A stretch of 64,000 nucleotides of DNA, taken from contig OX328099.1 of assembly GCA_946811185.2 (NCBI GenBank), positions 39,977,299-40,041,298 on the forward strand. Direction: 5' to 3'. Source of the stretch: Hippopus hippopus (Eukaryota > Mollusca > Bivalvia > Cardiida > Cardiidae). The notes below the pieces were generated by a model, which had not been told where the DNA came from, ran no database searches, and saw only the letters and a program-made list of their open reading frames with translations. Positions 10,557 to 21,781 of the stretch are shown here, one piece after another. Each line of letters opens with the position of its first letter. Position 1 is the first letter of the stretch. A program made the translations under genes and the position numbers.

Positions 10557-10720
10557 TGTATACGATGTTCAACAGGTAAACCGAGCTTTGATTAACAACC
10601 ATAAGCGACAGTTTATGACCTGTTTGCTCGTAAAAACGCCATTAAAATTTTGCAAATATCTTGTCGCGGGAAAACAAAACAGAATGTAAACGATATTTAG
10701 ATACTGAACAACGCAAATAC

Positions 10721-10905
10721 CGTGTCCGTAGCCTAGTGCTTAAGACATCCGCCAACTGAGCGGGAGGTCAAAGGATCGAATCCCTTTGGGGATTGCAGCT
10801 GTTCTGATTTCGCTGGTGGTGAGCCGGCAGTTACATGGTGGCTACCTGCGTGGTGAATTGGCCTGTGAATAGAGCCCGGGAAGTAAATATGCAAGACAAA
10901 AGTGT
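10721..10905 (+). repeat. tRNA-derived SINE (S3)
   Basis: The tRNA-like head (10721-10795) has TAGCCTAGTGCTTAAG near the A box and GGATCGAATCC at the B box. The body runs through GGTGAGCCGGCAG and CCCGGGAAGTAAAT. A matching inverted copy lies at about 60583-60765. Confidence 0.6.
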
Positions 10906-11049
10906 ACCATAAATCAGGTACATGTATTAGCTTGACCGTTAGGAAGGGTTGACGGTATAATTATCAAACACTAAAGTTAACGGTCCAACTTAAGATCAGT
11001 ACCACTTGTGTATTTCGGACACCACTGCATAGCAACCATCTCCCTAAGT

Positions 11050-11244
11050 CTCTACAATAAGGCAACATCGTTGACTGGTCCTAAACGAGGCATTTGCAGA
11101 CGACAAATCAAATGTTGAATACTGGGATTTCTCCTCGAAAGAGAAGAAAACATTGCAGGTAAACATGTTCTCCTTTTTCCACAATGTTTTCAAAAGCCTT
11201 CTTTTCGCCAGGGACGTTATAATTCGCAGTTGAGTGGTAGGGAG
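11050..11244 (+). repeat. Family B MITE, diverged
   Basis: GAGGCATTTGCAGACGACAA, GAAGAAAACATTGCAGGTAA, TTTTTCCACAATGTTTTCAA and GGACGTTATAATTCGCAG follow B order. The central hairpin is reduced. Confidence 0.55.
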
Positions 11245-11344
11245 TTCAGTTTCAAATCCAATCACGTGACATTTATGCAGAAGAGCACTCTGAGAACATG
11301 CTTTTAGACCATATACATATATATATAAACATGGATTAGGTTAA

Positions 11345-11568
11345 CTTTTTTATCACACGAGAAAAAACATACTTGTCCAAATTGAAAGCAGTGTCAGACC
11401 TCAATTGAAATTTTGCTAAAATGATGGAATTTGTCGTTATGAAGATAGAAAACATTGTGGGAAAAGGAGAAAATGCTGGTGACCATCATTTTCTCCTTTT
11501 CCCACAATGTTTTCAAAAGCTTCATCGTCAGAGTCATTAAAACTCGGGATTGTGTAGTAAAGGGTTAT
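11345..11568 (+). repeat. Family B MITE
   Basis: CTTGTCCAAATTGAAAGCAG, then the central hairpin GGGAAAAGGAGAAAATGCTG / CATCATTTTCTCCTTTTCCC, and TTAAAACTCGGGATTGTGTA at the right. Confidence 0.78.
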
Positions 11569-11697
11569 TATACATGAATTACCGAAAACATTGTGCCAAA
11601 AGGGAAAATTGCTGTTTATGAAAAGTAGTCTGCGGAAAGACGCAAACAACCCTCGTCTGTAGGAGACAATTAAACCATGTCGTAAAATTTTATACTG

Positions 11698-11909
11698 TTA
11701 ATCCCTATCCTGTTGAATAAGTGAAATAAAATTTTAAAGCCGATAGTAAAAGCCCAAATTTTGCTATTTCAAAGGTCTTTTGTAGTTGTAAATATTTCCT
11801 TATCGGATAGTGTAGATCAAAGATCAGACTGCACGTTCTGTGCAGTCTGATCTTGATCCACACTGGCCGCAAAAGGTCAGTGAGTCGCGCTTAGCAACCT
11901 AAGAGTTAA
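11698..11909 (-). repeat. Family A TTAA MITE, complete
   Basis: TTAA at 11698-11701 and 11906-11909. The hairpin GATCAGACTGCACG / GTGCAGTCTGATC is intact. Confidence 0.85.
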
Positions 11910-12025
11910 TGGTACAACGAGTTCATTTCGTTTATTAGCATTTACTCATGATTATGTCATTTAACTGGTTAATATTATTTAATAAACAAGCAGACAGGCT
12001 AGACTAAGATGCCTTTATTTGTTTT

Positions 12026-12240
12026 GGGTGTTTTTGCGTGTTAAATCCTGTTTTTAATATTTTTTTCAGCCGTTTCGAGGCAGCTATTGCACCTATCTAA
12101 CCTTTCCTTGAGTTTTTTTTTACCAGTTCATTGGGGCAACATTCTTCTCAAGGCACTGGCTGCTTTTTTTTTTAAATCTATCCAAGATTGGACTTCATAT
12201 TCTGTGCCGTCTAATCTTGATCTCTACTGGCCGTTAAAAT
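12026..12240 (-). repeat. SINE 3' fragment (S2) plus A-core remnant
   Basis: 12026-12164 is an S2 tail and body in minus orientation (TTTTTTTCAGCCGTTTCGAG, TCTTCTCAAGGCACTGGCTG). 12181-12240 holds TGTGCCGTCTAATCTTGATC, the right arm of an A-type hairpin. Confidence 0.5.
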
Positions 12241-12411
12241 GCTGGAATCGGTCGTCCTCGCAAGAGTAGACAAAAGGTGGATATTTGCCAAAGTCTTATA
12301 AAACGCAGGTGTTATAAAGGTGGACGGTAGATTTCGTCAAGAAAGATTAATTATCTTAATTCTTAATAAAACACCAACTTGCTCTGAGCAAAACGGACAT
12401 CCTATTCCAGG

Positions 12412-12541
12412 TGATTTATTCCGATTTCAACAGTATTTCAGTCACACCAAAGCGACATGTATTTCCTGGATTGTACTAGTAGCAGGCTCGGGCTTCGTGG
12501 TGTCTTTCCAAAGGACACTCCCTAACAAAGTCTTATTTTCC
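12412..12541 (-). repeat. Degenerate S2b SINE fragment
   Basis: TTTCAACAGTATTTCAGTCA, ATGTATTTCCTGGATTGTAC and CCAAAGGACACTCC match the body of the S2b SINE. The tRNA head is missing. Confidence 0.45.
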
Positions 12542-13740
12542 TAAATGAATGCATGAAATGCTCTTAAATGAGCTCAAGTCATCTAGAATATAGATATCGA
12601 TGAAGGTCAGTGCAAAAAGTACGTACGGATAGATGCACTTAATGTCGTGAAATAAATTGTAATTAATATAATATACCAAAATAAGCCACGAAACACTTGT
12701 GTCCATAATCAAAGAACAACGGACCGTTCAGGTATACCAAACACTTTGACCTGAACCAGAATTTTTTTACCTAAAGTTGTGTGCACGTATGTTTAAATTG
12801 TTTATTCCTAACACGATCAAAGTATTGAAAGTACCGACAAACTGGCGAATGTGGAACAAGCGGCCTTGGTAAAGATAAAACTTGCTTGCTCTATACAAGG
12901 TTGCAGAAAAATGGTCCATTCCAGTGATTAGCCTAAGTCTGATATGGTTCTATATGGGTAGAAATTCTTATTCGAATCGATCCGGTCTAATTTTGTTATT
13001 AAGTGCAATCCTGTTCTCTCCGGTGACTTTACCCATATCTCAAAGCCATTTACATGACACAATAGAAAATGCAGTGGAAAACTTCTGCAGGTTGATCATT
13101 AATTGAAAAATGAAAATAAAGAACATATCAATTCGATGATTTGGCTTTTGAATACTTTCTAGACTTCACTATTAAAATGAACTTTCCGTGTTTTTTTTTT
13201 TTCCCACTTGCTTATCGGTTGAATGAAACGAACGTAGCTAGACGAGACCAACAACACATGCCAAAACCATCAGGATAAACAAGATTGCATTGGGAAAAAG
13301 AGATGAGACTGATTTGCATAGCTCACTGACTTAATTTGCATAAAAGCAAACATGTTTTATCTTATCGATGACATTTTGTTCAGTGCATGGCTTTGTAAGT
13401 AGACATCGTTAAAATTGAAGCGGTAGAGATTTTGTATTTCATATCAACATTAAATTACAGAATGACGAGTTCAAACAGACAAGATCATTTAATGTGGGGC
13501 AGTGGTTGACGTGTATAAGGTATCTGGTTTACATTTACATTTAAATCCAGGTCAATCTCGGTGGCAGAAACACGCAGAAACACATAAGCATTATCCCCAA
13601 GGAAATGAGAATGCAGTGTCGACGCTCCAGCGGCGACACATCAAAAATTGGAATATAATTATGTAGTTGTAAATAGTCGACAGCCTAACTATTCTTGGAA
13701 TGAAAAAATCACCCCACAAATATTTTCTAGACCTTTCCAG
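12542..13740. other. No recognised repeat; two octamer motifs
   Basis: No interspersed repeat or exon was recognised. Two ATTTGCAT octamers in the same orientation lie at 13312-13319 and 13334-13341, matching the POU/Oct consensus; chance is possible in AT-rich DNA. A T11 run is near 13191. Confidence 0.35.
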
Positions 13741-13895
13741 CCCTATAGGCATAAATAGTGGCTTTTGCAGACGGCATAAATCAAGATCAGACTGTCTTGG
13801 ATCTATAGTGTTTGGTGACGCCTATAGGTTAAAACTCTTTTTGAGTTTCAGCGGATTGTAATTTCAGCAGTGGAAAACTCATAGGTTGAGTATAT
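13741..13895 (+). repeat. Family A' repeat
   Basis: TAAATCAAGATCAGACTGTC and TTGGATCTATAGTG give a shortened A-type core, followed by CTCTTTTTGAGTTTCAGCGG, the A' flank. Confidence 0.5.
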
Positions 13896-13898
13896 AAT

Positions 13899-14162
13899 TG
13901 AGCCATGCTCTGTGAATAGGGGGCTTAATGCATCTGCGAAAAGTATCGACCCAGATCAGCCTCCGCACTCCTCGCAGGCTGACCTGGGCCGAAACTTTTC
14001 GCTGTTTATCAATTTTCTGCATGTCCAAGGACTAGTGTACCTCATAGTTTAGTCGGTTTTCAGACAAAAATGGATTTTATAGATCCATGATTATATGATG
14101 ACTTGCTTGGTAACACGGATCACGGAAGTGCATTAAGCCCCCTTTTGCCAGAGCATGGCTCA
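13899..14162 (+). repeat. Family C MITE, complete
   Basis: Ends TGAGCCATGCTCTG and CAGAGCATGGCTCA are intact. The hairpin is at about 13948-13996 (CGACCCAGATCAGCCTC / GCAGGCTGACCTGGGC), and TGGATTTTATAGATCCATGA is in the right part. Confidence 0.9.
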
Positions 14163-14481
14163 ATTATGTCTGGCGTAACAGAATTGATAAAAGAAATCAA
14201 TTGATGCCGGCGTCAAAACATCTCGCCATCGACGAGACTTACTCTAGACGTCTCGTCAAAACAAGGACGACCCCCAATGTACTGCAATCTATGTAAATAA
14301 TCGATAAACAACTACTAATACCAGTCTTCAGTCAAACTCGAGGAAAGTCACTGACCCCAACGATTTACGTTTTCGGAAAGAAAACCAAGGTGAGCCATAC
14401 TTCCTTAATGGATTTACTTTTTGGCAAATGGATTTTATTTTACTTTGACATGATATATTAATTCTTTTATTTCATCATATT

Positions 14482-14693
14482 TTAACCCTTAGGCTGCTAG
14501 TCGCGGCTCACTGACCTTTTGCGGACAGTGTAGATCAAGATCAGACTGCACACAACGTGCAGTCTGATCTTGAATCTACACTGTCCGATAAGGAGATATT
14601 TTTCTTCAAAAATGCTTTTGAAATACAATGATTTGAGTTTTTACTATCGGCTTGAAAAGTTTCATTTAATTTATTTAGCAGGATAAGGGTTAA
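14482..14693 (+). repeat. Family A TTAA MITE, complete reference copy
   Basis: TTAA at 14482-14485 and 14690-14693, with inner ends CCCTTAGGCTGC and GCAGGATAAGGG. The hairpin spans about 14524-14590: ACAGTGTAGATCAAGATCAG pairs with the matching right arm through CTACACTGTCC. A truncated family C copy begins two bases after it. Confidence 0.9.
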
Positions 14694-14694
14694 A

Positions 14695-14797
14695 TGAGCC
14701 ATACTCTGTAAAAAGGGAGCTTACTGCTTCTGCGAAAAGTATCGATTCATGTCAGCCTTCACAGTCCGCTTAAGCCAGTTTCGAAGCTTTTGTGCGC
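14695..14797 (+). repeat. Family C MITE, 3' truncated
   Basis: TGAGCCATACTCTG, then GAAAAGTATCGATTCATGTC; the hairpin's right arm and the rest of the element are missing. Confidence 0.65.
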
Positions 14798-15024
14798 ATG
14801 GTGAAGCTGATTCTTTTTGCGTCGTGTTTTAAAAGGCCTTTCTAGACGTGAAGCCAAGTTTAACAAGATACCACCCTGTTTGACTCCATTTTCCCGTGAT
14901 AAAAGCCAATTTTCAGAATGCAGACCCGATCATTTATCACCTTATTATTCACTTAATTAAACACGCTATTTATACATACTCCAGTAAGTAAGGATATTTT
15001 GAAAGACTCTCCCCAATGAAACCT

Positions 15025-15243
15025 GTACCATAGGCCTCTGAAACTCCATTGGTCTATCAAGGTATAACGAAGTTTTCATTACCGGACATGGTAACTATTA
15101 ATAGCACATTGGCGATTCCCTCTTTATCGCGTAATATTCCGTAATATACAAGCGATGCACCAATGTGCTATGTGTTCGATGATCGACCAAGGAAAATCTA
15201 AGTGTCCCGTGATAGACCAATAAAGCTTCAAAGGCCCATGCCT
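15025..15243. repeat. Family G foldback, uninterrupted
   Basis: ACCATAGGCCTCTGAAACTC on the left pairs with GCTTCAAAGGCCCATG on the right. Inner arm TTGGTCTATC pairs with GATAGACCAA, and AATAGCACATTGGC with GCACCAATGTGCTA. It shows what the 6452-7020 copy looked like before the SINE landed. Confidence 0.8.
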
Positions 15244-15430
15244 TTACCAAACAAACTCGAGCACCAGAAAACATTACTGGAAAAGAAGAAATTGCTGGAC
15301 ACCGGCATTTTCTAACCCTTTTCTTCGTCTGTCAAAGAAAATTGTCTCGATTTTATTGACATCTGATTTGTATTCTGCAAATGCTTTGAATATGAAAGGG
15401 TCTAATATTTTGTTGTTGGGTAAAGATGTA
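15241..15430 (-). repeat. Family B MITE, diverged
   Basis: CCTTTACCAAACAAACTCGA, AGAAATTGCTGGACACCGGC, TCTGCAAATGCTTTGAATAT and TAATATTTTGTTGTTGGGTA follow reverse B order. It abuts the family G copy. Confidence 0.65.
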
Positions 15431-15713
15431 AACGATTCTTGAATATCTGTGAAAAAAAAAGGGGGGGGCATATGTAACAGCAAGCTTTACAATCTAACCT
15501 ACATGAGTGCAGGGAGCTATAAAGATTTCTATTTTCAATCTGTCATTTAAAAAAAACGGTATCTATAATATTGCAGCCTAAAGTAGCAAAGAAAATGGAT
15601 ATATCTGGCAATGGTTGCAACCTCGCTGTTTGTAACATAAGAAGGTACATGCGACAAGAAAAGATACGCTATTTTTTGCCTTTGATCATTAAAAAAAAAA
15701 AACACAAATCTAC

Positions 15714-15836
15714 ATGAACTATGCTCTGTGAAAAGGGGTTTAATGCATGGGGGGGGGGGGGAAAGTATCGACTCGTGTCAGCCTGAGTAGACCCGAGTAG
15801 AACCTTTTTGATAATAGTAAAGTTTCTGCGTGAAAT
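15714..15836 (+). repeat. Family C fragment with poly-G insertion
   Basis: ATGCTCTGTGAAAAGGGG and TTTAATGCAT are followed by a G13 run in place of the usual CTGCAAA, then AAGTATCGACTCGTGTCAGC. The right half is lost. Confidence 0.65.
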
Positions 15837-16145
15837 TCAAACAAACTAGAACACAACAGAAAGGGTTTTAATGGTAGTGGGTTTCAATGAAAAAAAAAAA
15901 TGCCCCGACTAAATTAGTAATGCACGCGTTATCTCAAAGTTTATCAACCATGATTTGATAAATTTCTTTTATCGGCAAACCTGATAGGTAAATACGGAAT
16001 AACAAAACATAAAAATCTACGTTTTACACCACAGCACAAAATAAGTAAATTGGATGAATTTCAGTCAATACAGGGAAACCCCCTACATGATTAGTCAGTT
16101 TTTTAATGCGTTTTATTTCGACACAATATCCAATTTAAGCAACTG

Positions 16146-16212
16146 ACAACAAAGATCAAATATCGGACTGCATATTGTGTGCAGTTCAGCCTTGACAAAC
16201 CCTACCTACAAA
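16146..16212. repeat. Family A hairpin-core remnant
   Basis: AGATCAAATATCGGACTGCA and TGTGCAGTTCAGCCTTGACA are decayed hairpin arms. Confidence 0.4.
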
Positions 16213-16850
16213 GACGTCTAAGGGTTGGTTAGAAATGCTTGTTTAATAATGGCACCTGATACTTGACCGGAAATAACCTTTAACCCCTGTCTTGTAAATA
16301 ACACATATATTTACTTACCTGTCAGAAAATGGACACTCTATACAAAAAATCATTCTTTCCAATATCTATAAGTAAATATGATAATTTGTATTAGGATCGT
16401 ACTCATTCAGAAGTACAATGACGCGTTTTAACAAGAAAGTCTTGAAACTTCCGGTAGCAATATTTCAATTAAGTACTGTAAAATCAGGTTCCGAGGAGTG
16501 CAGACAACGATCACACAGAATGAACTTGTTTTTTCATCGTTACTGTTGTCATAGAAACATGAATTTTGAAAATCACTGTTTAGAAGCCGTTTTTATTTAT
16601 TTACTTAAAAGGCTATGGTAAAACCATACCATACTTCCACCTACAGGTGACTGCCGTCGTGTAGCAGAATATTTTGCAAAAGCACTGTGCAAAAAATAAA
16701 GAGAAATTACTCGTGACAGGCAGTTTTTTTTTCTACCACAGTGTCTTATCACGTATAAAAGTTTAAATCATATTTCTTTTTTTTAATTATTACTAGTGTA
16801 TTCAATGGATGATTTCCAGTTATTCTACTGCAAATTTGTACAAGGACAGT
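16213..16850. other. No recognised feature
   Basis: No repeat family was recognised. A 67-codon plus-strand open frame at 16418-16621 has no recognisable domain. Confidence 0.45.
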
Positions 16851-16851
16851 G

Positions 16852-17020
16852 TTAACCCTGTACCAAACAATCCCGAGTTTTAACGACCTTTAGGAAAAAG
16901 ACTTTTCAGAACATTTTGGAAAAAGAAGAAAATGCTGGTTACCAGCATTTTCTTCTTTTCTAACAATGGTTTGAATAGCCCTCCTCTTCAGGGTGTTAAA
17001 AGTCGGGATAGTGTGTAGCA
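16852..17020. repeat. Family B, symmetric whole-length palindrome subtype
   Basis: After TTAA at 16852-16855 the left arm (AATCCCGAGTTTTAACGACC) is the complement of the usual right arm of B, so the whole element folds back. The centre is GAAGAAAATGCTGGTTACCA / GCATTTTCTTCTTT. Other B copies have two dissimilar outer arms. Confidence 0.7.
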
Positions 17021-17182
17021 TAAAGCCAAAAGTTACGATTTCAGAGTTCGCTCTTCCGGAAATTTTCTTATCGTATCAAAGAGTAAAGATCCGAGATCAC
17101 ACTGCACGTGCTGTGCTGTCTTATCTCGGTCTACACTGACTGTAAAAGCGCTTTTAGTACCGCATAGTTACCAAAGGGCTGA
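17021..17182 (-). repeat. Family A MITE, degenerate
   Basis: TTACGATTTCAGAGTTCGC, TCCGAGATCACACTGCACG / GTGCTGTCTTATCTCGGTCT and a decayed GCGCTTTTAGTACCG end follow the inverted A order. Confidence 0.5.
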
Positions 17183-17231
17183 GTGATAGACGGTACCTAC
17201 TATGGGTATATAGCAGCCATTTCATGGATAA

Positions 17232-17464
17232 TTAACCCTTTACCAAACAATCCCGGGTTTCAACGACCGCGAGAAAGATGACTTTTCAAAAACATAGAGG
17301 AAAACGGAGAAAATGCTGATAAGCAGCATTTTCTCCGTTTCCCATACTGTTTTCTACCCTTCCAGAGAAGAATTTAATCATTTGAACGCTAGTTAATTCG
17401 TGATCTGCAAATGTTTTCGAACTTTGACAAGTCTAAAGTTTTATCATTTGGTAAAGAGCTAAAA
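17232..17464 (-). repeat. Family B MITE
   Basis: TTAACCCTTTACCAAACAAT at the left, hairpin GGAGAAAATGCTGATAAGCA / GCATTTTCTCCG in the middle, GATCTGCAAATG and TTTGGTAAAGAGCTAA at the right. Confidence 0.82.
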
Positions 17465-17565
17465 GCGTGAGGCAAACCACTAAGACCATGTTGCATATCC
17501 AAACTAGCTTGAATCTACCTTCTTCGCAAAAGGACTTTAGAAACCGAGATACTTTAAATGTAGGT

Positions 17566-17814
17566 GGGCGGCTCTCTTGCAAAAGGGTGTTCAATGCATC
17601 TCCGTAATGCTGGACACCAAGCAAGTCATTATATAAATATGGATACATAAAACCTCCTTTTTTTCCCGACTCACTGAATCATGAGGTAGACTTGTCCTTT
17701 GACTTGAAGAAAATTGACCAATGACAAAGAGGTTCGAACCAGGGCAGGCTTCGCGGACTGCGCAGGCAGACCTCGACAATGCTTGTTGCAGACGCATTAT
17801 AACCCCCTTTTCTT
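17566..17814 (-). repeat. Family C MITE, eroded
   Basis: AAGCAAGTCATTATATAAAT, TGGATACATAAAACCTCC, GACTGCGCAGGCAGACCTC and a final CCCCCTTTT belong to family C. The terminal GGCTCA is missing. Confidence 0.65.
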
Positions 17815-17933
17815 ATCCCTGGTATCACTAAAGGCTGTCATCATTTCTTGCATTCCATTGTGTCTATGGATATTTGACAATGACCCTTACCAAGTAGCTT
17901 TTGAGACAGATCTGTGTAATCAGCTTCTTGCCT

Positions 17934-18158
17934 TTAACTCTTTACCGGAAAACAAAATATGGGACTCGTCCAACGTGAAAACGGTTGAGGGCGAAAAGAA
18001 ACAGATGAGGCTAAAATAGAGAGATTTGTCTGCGAAATGGTCGGGGGGAAACTTGTTGGAAAATGCAGAAAGTCGTTGGTTCTGGAAATCTTCTTTTAGC
18101 AAACAATGTTTTCAAAAGCTTTCTTAGTCAGGGTCGTAAAACCATGGGATGGTTTTAA
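17934..18158 (+). repeat. Family B MITE, diverged
   Basis: TTAACTCTTTACCGGAAAAC to GGGTCGTAAAACCATGGGAT and TTAA at 18155-18158. The central hairpin has decayed beyond easy pairing. Confidence 0.55.
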
Positions 18159-18162
18159 CTTC

Positions 18163-18375
18163 TGTTAAAGGTCTTTCAAAAAATCAATCCCTTTCTACTG
18201 ACAGCAGCTTGTAGCAGACGACTTTTAAGAATCCTTGTGTAAAACGAATTCCAAACTTGAGTTGTAGTTTAGATGGACAAGAACAAGAAATATTGCGGTA
18301 TAGGGAGAAATCTCTTGTAATGAGCAATTTTGCATTTTGCCGCAATGCTTTTACAAAAGATCCGCTGTACGAAGC
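18163..18375 (+). repeat. Family B-like remnant
   Basis: GCAGACGACTTTTAAGAATC, AGAAATATTGCGGTATAGGG and TGCCGCAATGCTTTTACAAA keep B order with heavy change. It could be chance beyond the middle third. Confidence 0.35.
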
Positions 18376-18411
18376 AAAAAGTTATTGGCAAGAGTAAATT
18401 TTTAGTGAAGT

Positions 18412-18639
18412 TTAACCCTTTACCAAACAATCCCTTGTTTTCGCGACCATGAAGAAGAGGCCTTTTGAAAATATTGAGGGAAAAGGAGAAAATGCTGGTG
18501 ACCAGCATTTTCTCCTGTTCCCACGATGTTTTCTACCCTGTCAAAACACTTGAGTTCATTTGTACCTCCTTCAAATTTGTTGTCTGTAGATGCTTTCAAT
18601 TTGGAAGGGTCTAGAGTTTGTTGTTTGGGAAAGGGTTAA
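18412..18639 (-). repeat. Family B TTAA MITE, complete
   Basis: TTAA at 18412-18415 and 18636-18639. The hairpin GGGAAAAGGAGAAAATGCTG / CCAGCATTTTCTCC is near perfect. The outer right arm has CTGTAGATGCTTTCAATTTG. Confidence 0.88.
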
Positions 18640-19418
18640 CCCGGAGCCAGACACCCCGCCCCCCTCATCTAGCCTGGTGACTTTTGGGTCTTGTTTAGCG
18701 ATAAAGCAGCCATGGTGTAACACGACTGCGGGAGAGTTACTGGGCGAGTCGACTTCATGGTGGGTGTTACTTGGCATGCGACTTTGTTTTAAGTGTTATA
18801 ACCTTACACCATACGTATTTTTGTGACATTCCACTAAATTGTTTGATTGTTTACCGCTTTACACCTTTTAAATCATTCTTGCAGTTATTCAACAAATCAC
18901 TGCACAAAATAAGGCCTAAATATACGCCCCTGTGGTAAGGGTCCCCCCCCCGACACACACACACAATAAAAACATTATTGAAAACGCGAAAAATTGCTCT
19001 CAACAAAATGATTGCCGCTGTCCTAAAAAATGTTTCCCATAATTATTTAAAGATTAACATATCTTTTCCTTAGAGAGTTTTCCTGTTTTTGCCCATGGAG
19101 CTGGAAGACCTAAATCTGACCAATGGGCGAACTCCGTGGCTGTCGTCAAGGCATTAACAATGTAACAAAAAACAACCATGTTCGATCCACTAGTCACTTT
19201 GTAGTGTTCTTGGACAAGACAACGCAGAGCTTGAGTCAAGGCTTGGTACAAGCAAGGAAGGAAAAAAGAGCCGTCGCCGTGATATACCTCAAAATCTGTT
19301 GAAAGCGACGCACAGCATCAAACAATTATAGAATTTGAAATTATGTCTATTTCGAATTGAAGACACAACAACAATGGTAACGACAAAAACACCAATAGCT
19401 CTATATTAATTAATAAGT
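18640..19418. other. No recognised feature
   Basis: Includes C8 and (CA)n tracts near 18945-18965. A stretch at 19135-19260 faintly resembles a minus-strand tRNA-like SINE (ATGTTCGATCC), too weak to call. Confidence 0.4.
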
Positions 19419-19676
19419 AAGCCATTTTCTAGGAAAAGGGGGTATAATGCCTCTCCGTGATGTGTTATACCAAGAAAATCGACACATAATTATGGATCCA
19501 TAAAGTCCATTTTGTCTAACCGACTGAATCATGACATAGAATGATCCTTGGATATGGAAAAAAGTGCAAATAGCAAAAAGTTTCGACCCATGTCAGCCTG
19601 TGAGGAGTGCGCAAGCTGACATAAGTCGATACTTTTTGTAACTGCATTAAGCCCCCTTTTCACCTAGCATGACTCA
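19419..19676 (-). repeat. Family C MITE, near complete
   Basis: AATTATGGATCCATAAAGTC, then TTTCGACCCATGTCAGCCTG / GCAAGCTGACATAAGTCGAT and CACCTAGCATGACTCA. Only the left end is eroded. Confidence 0.82.
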
Positions 19677-19884
19677 TATATAAGAAAATTGCAAACTGTC
19701 GCCTCTGGCAAACCAAACGAAAGAAAAGAAATACACACGGTGTAATTTATAGGTGATTAGTCACGAAGTACATATCTGAAAACAAAGTTGAAAGGTTACA
19801 TAAGTTCAAGGCCAGATATGGAACGAGGTCGTCGAACGTTGGCCTAATCTTTATCCTCTTGAATATAAAAATAGTTAACTTTTT

Positions 19885-20078
19885 GTTTTTAAGCATGACT
19901 CACGTCACTGTTAAGGACAGTGTAGATTAAGATCAGGCTGCACAGAACGTGCAGTCCGGTCCTGGTTCTATACTATCCGAAAGGTTGAGATTTTTCCAGT
20001 GATGAGAACTTTAAAATTGCAGTATTTCTAGATTTACCTATCGATTGGAAATTGTTTATTTGGTTTATTTAGCAGCTT
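19885..20078 (+). repeat. Family A MITE, diverged
   Basis: AAGCATGACTCACGTCACTG, AAGATCAGGCTGCACAGAAC / GTGCAGTCCGGTCCTGG, then TATCGATTGGAAATTG and GGTTTATTTAGCAG follow plus-oriented A order. Confidence 0.65.
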
Positions 20079-20415
20079 ATTGAGTAAAGGAACCATTATA
20101 TCTTGTGATCGACTTTACGGTACTTGTTGAGTTTATACTGGAATATTTGAGCTTGAACAGATAAATGTATATGGTAGAATTTTGATGAAGATCAGACGTC
20201 CGTGCAATCTGTTCTAAGTCCACACATTCAAAGTAAAGCTTAAGACCGACCGCGTTAATCATGATCATCGTTAACTTTATCTCTACACTTTCGATATTGA
20301 CATGTAGGCCTATGATGCAGGCAGAATATAAATAAAACGTGACAGATTGAGAATTTGCTCTTACCTAGCCATTTGTGCCCACGTCTTGTCCTGTCAGTTT
20401 CAGACAAATGTGAAA

Positions 20416-20668
20416 CATACTCGGTGAAACTACATACGCATGTTCACAAAGTATCGACTCATGTCATGTTACGGCGCGCGCAGGCTGACATGAGTCGAAC
20501 AATTTTGCTCTTTGTAAATTTTCCATATGTCCAAGGACCATTCTACCTCATGATTCAACCGGTTGTTAGACAAAATGGATTTTATGGCTCCATAATTATG
20601 TGATGACTTACTCGGTACAATACATCACAAAGATGTATTAAAGCCCCCTTTTGCAAGAGCGCCGCTGA
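20416..20668 (+). repeat. Family C MITE with altered left end and hairpin loop
   Basis: GTATCGACTCATGTCATG and GCGCGCGCAGGCTGACATGA form the hairpin with an unusual CGGCGCGCGC loop. AATGGATTTTATGGCTCCAT and a GAGCGCCGCTGA right end follow. C16 at 35594 shares the GAGCGCCGCT end. Confidence 0.72.
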
Positions 20669-20904
20669 TATTATCATAAGACTTCTGTTTTCCCCGACTG
20701 AATGTGTCATTTTCATAAAATCTATTCAGCAGATTTTAAACAAATCCAGATTGCATTACTGATAAATTAACTGCTGCGAAATCGGCACGAATAGGCCCTA
20801 TCTCACAAAAATTGGACGACGTAAATCGAAAATTTCTTCCGTTCTTTGCATTCTGATCTTGATCTATGTACAATGTCCACATAAGTATCTAAACTTGTGC
20901 TCAG

Positions 20905-21077
20905 GTACAATATTCACCAACCATTCTTAGTCATATTCTCAAGAATTTTCGAAATTTGACAGTAATACAACTTTTGATTGGCTAAACCATTTGGTTTAGC
21001 CAATCAGAAGTTGTGTTACTTTCAAAATCTAGAATAAGACTAAGAATGAAACGGAAGTGGTTGGTAAATACGGGCCC
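20905..21077. repeat. Family D palindrome MITE
   Basis: TATTCACCAACCATTCTTAG pairs with a decayed TAAGAATG...GGTTGGTAAATA arm. The apex is GATTGGCTAAACC / GGTTTAGCCAATC, inverted CCAAT-type boxes about 14 bp apart. Confidence 0.85.
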
Positions 21078-21326
21078 AGTACTCAAGAGGGTAATATTCT
21101 GACTGGAGCGTTTTGACTAGCTTCGCACTGAGGTTAATAGTTCATATTTTGCTGGTTATATTTACGACCAAGTTTCCTTGTTATGGTTAACAGCGCTTTT
21201 GTTGTTTTACTACACTATCTTTTGATGTGGTAGGAAACAATCTGAGATAAGCTCATAGCATGTTGTCGATACCGTATAGTACATCAAGGAAATCAAGCAG
21301 AAATATGAACGAAAGGCAAATTCATA

Positions 21327-21378
21327 TGAGCCATGCTCTGTGAAAAGGGGCTTTAATGCATCGACCAAGGTCAGCCTA
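21327..21378 (+). repeat. Family C end fragment
   Basis: TGAGCCATGCTCTGTGAAAA and CATCGACCAAGGTCAGCCTA, then homology stops. Confidence 0.7.
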
Positions 21379-21781
21379 CAGACAAAGACAATTATGAACA
21401 GAATACCTCGCCAGATATTGGAAACTAGGATAATAAGGGGCCATGTTTAGTGATGAGACCAGAGGGATCCCAGTCACAGTTGCACACGCCAGTCAGGAAG
21501 TCCGTTGTGGTAGGAAGGTCAGTCTGTCGATCAGTAAATCCCGGAGCCAGCTAATCACTCGCTTATTCATTCAATCGAGACCAAGTACACTTCCCTAGGG
21601 AGAAAACATACAGAAGACATTACCGCTGGTTGCCTTGCAGGACACCGGAAGGAAACCGATTTTGAGTGGCCAGCCAGGTAGACATAATTATGAACAATCG
21701 AGTGACCTACATCACCTTAATTATAATTAGTTAGAGGCTAATGATTAGCTCTTTCCTTACTGTTGACGACAGAAGAAGCAT

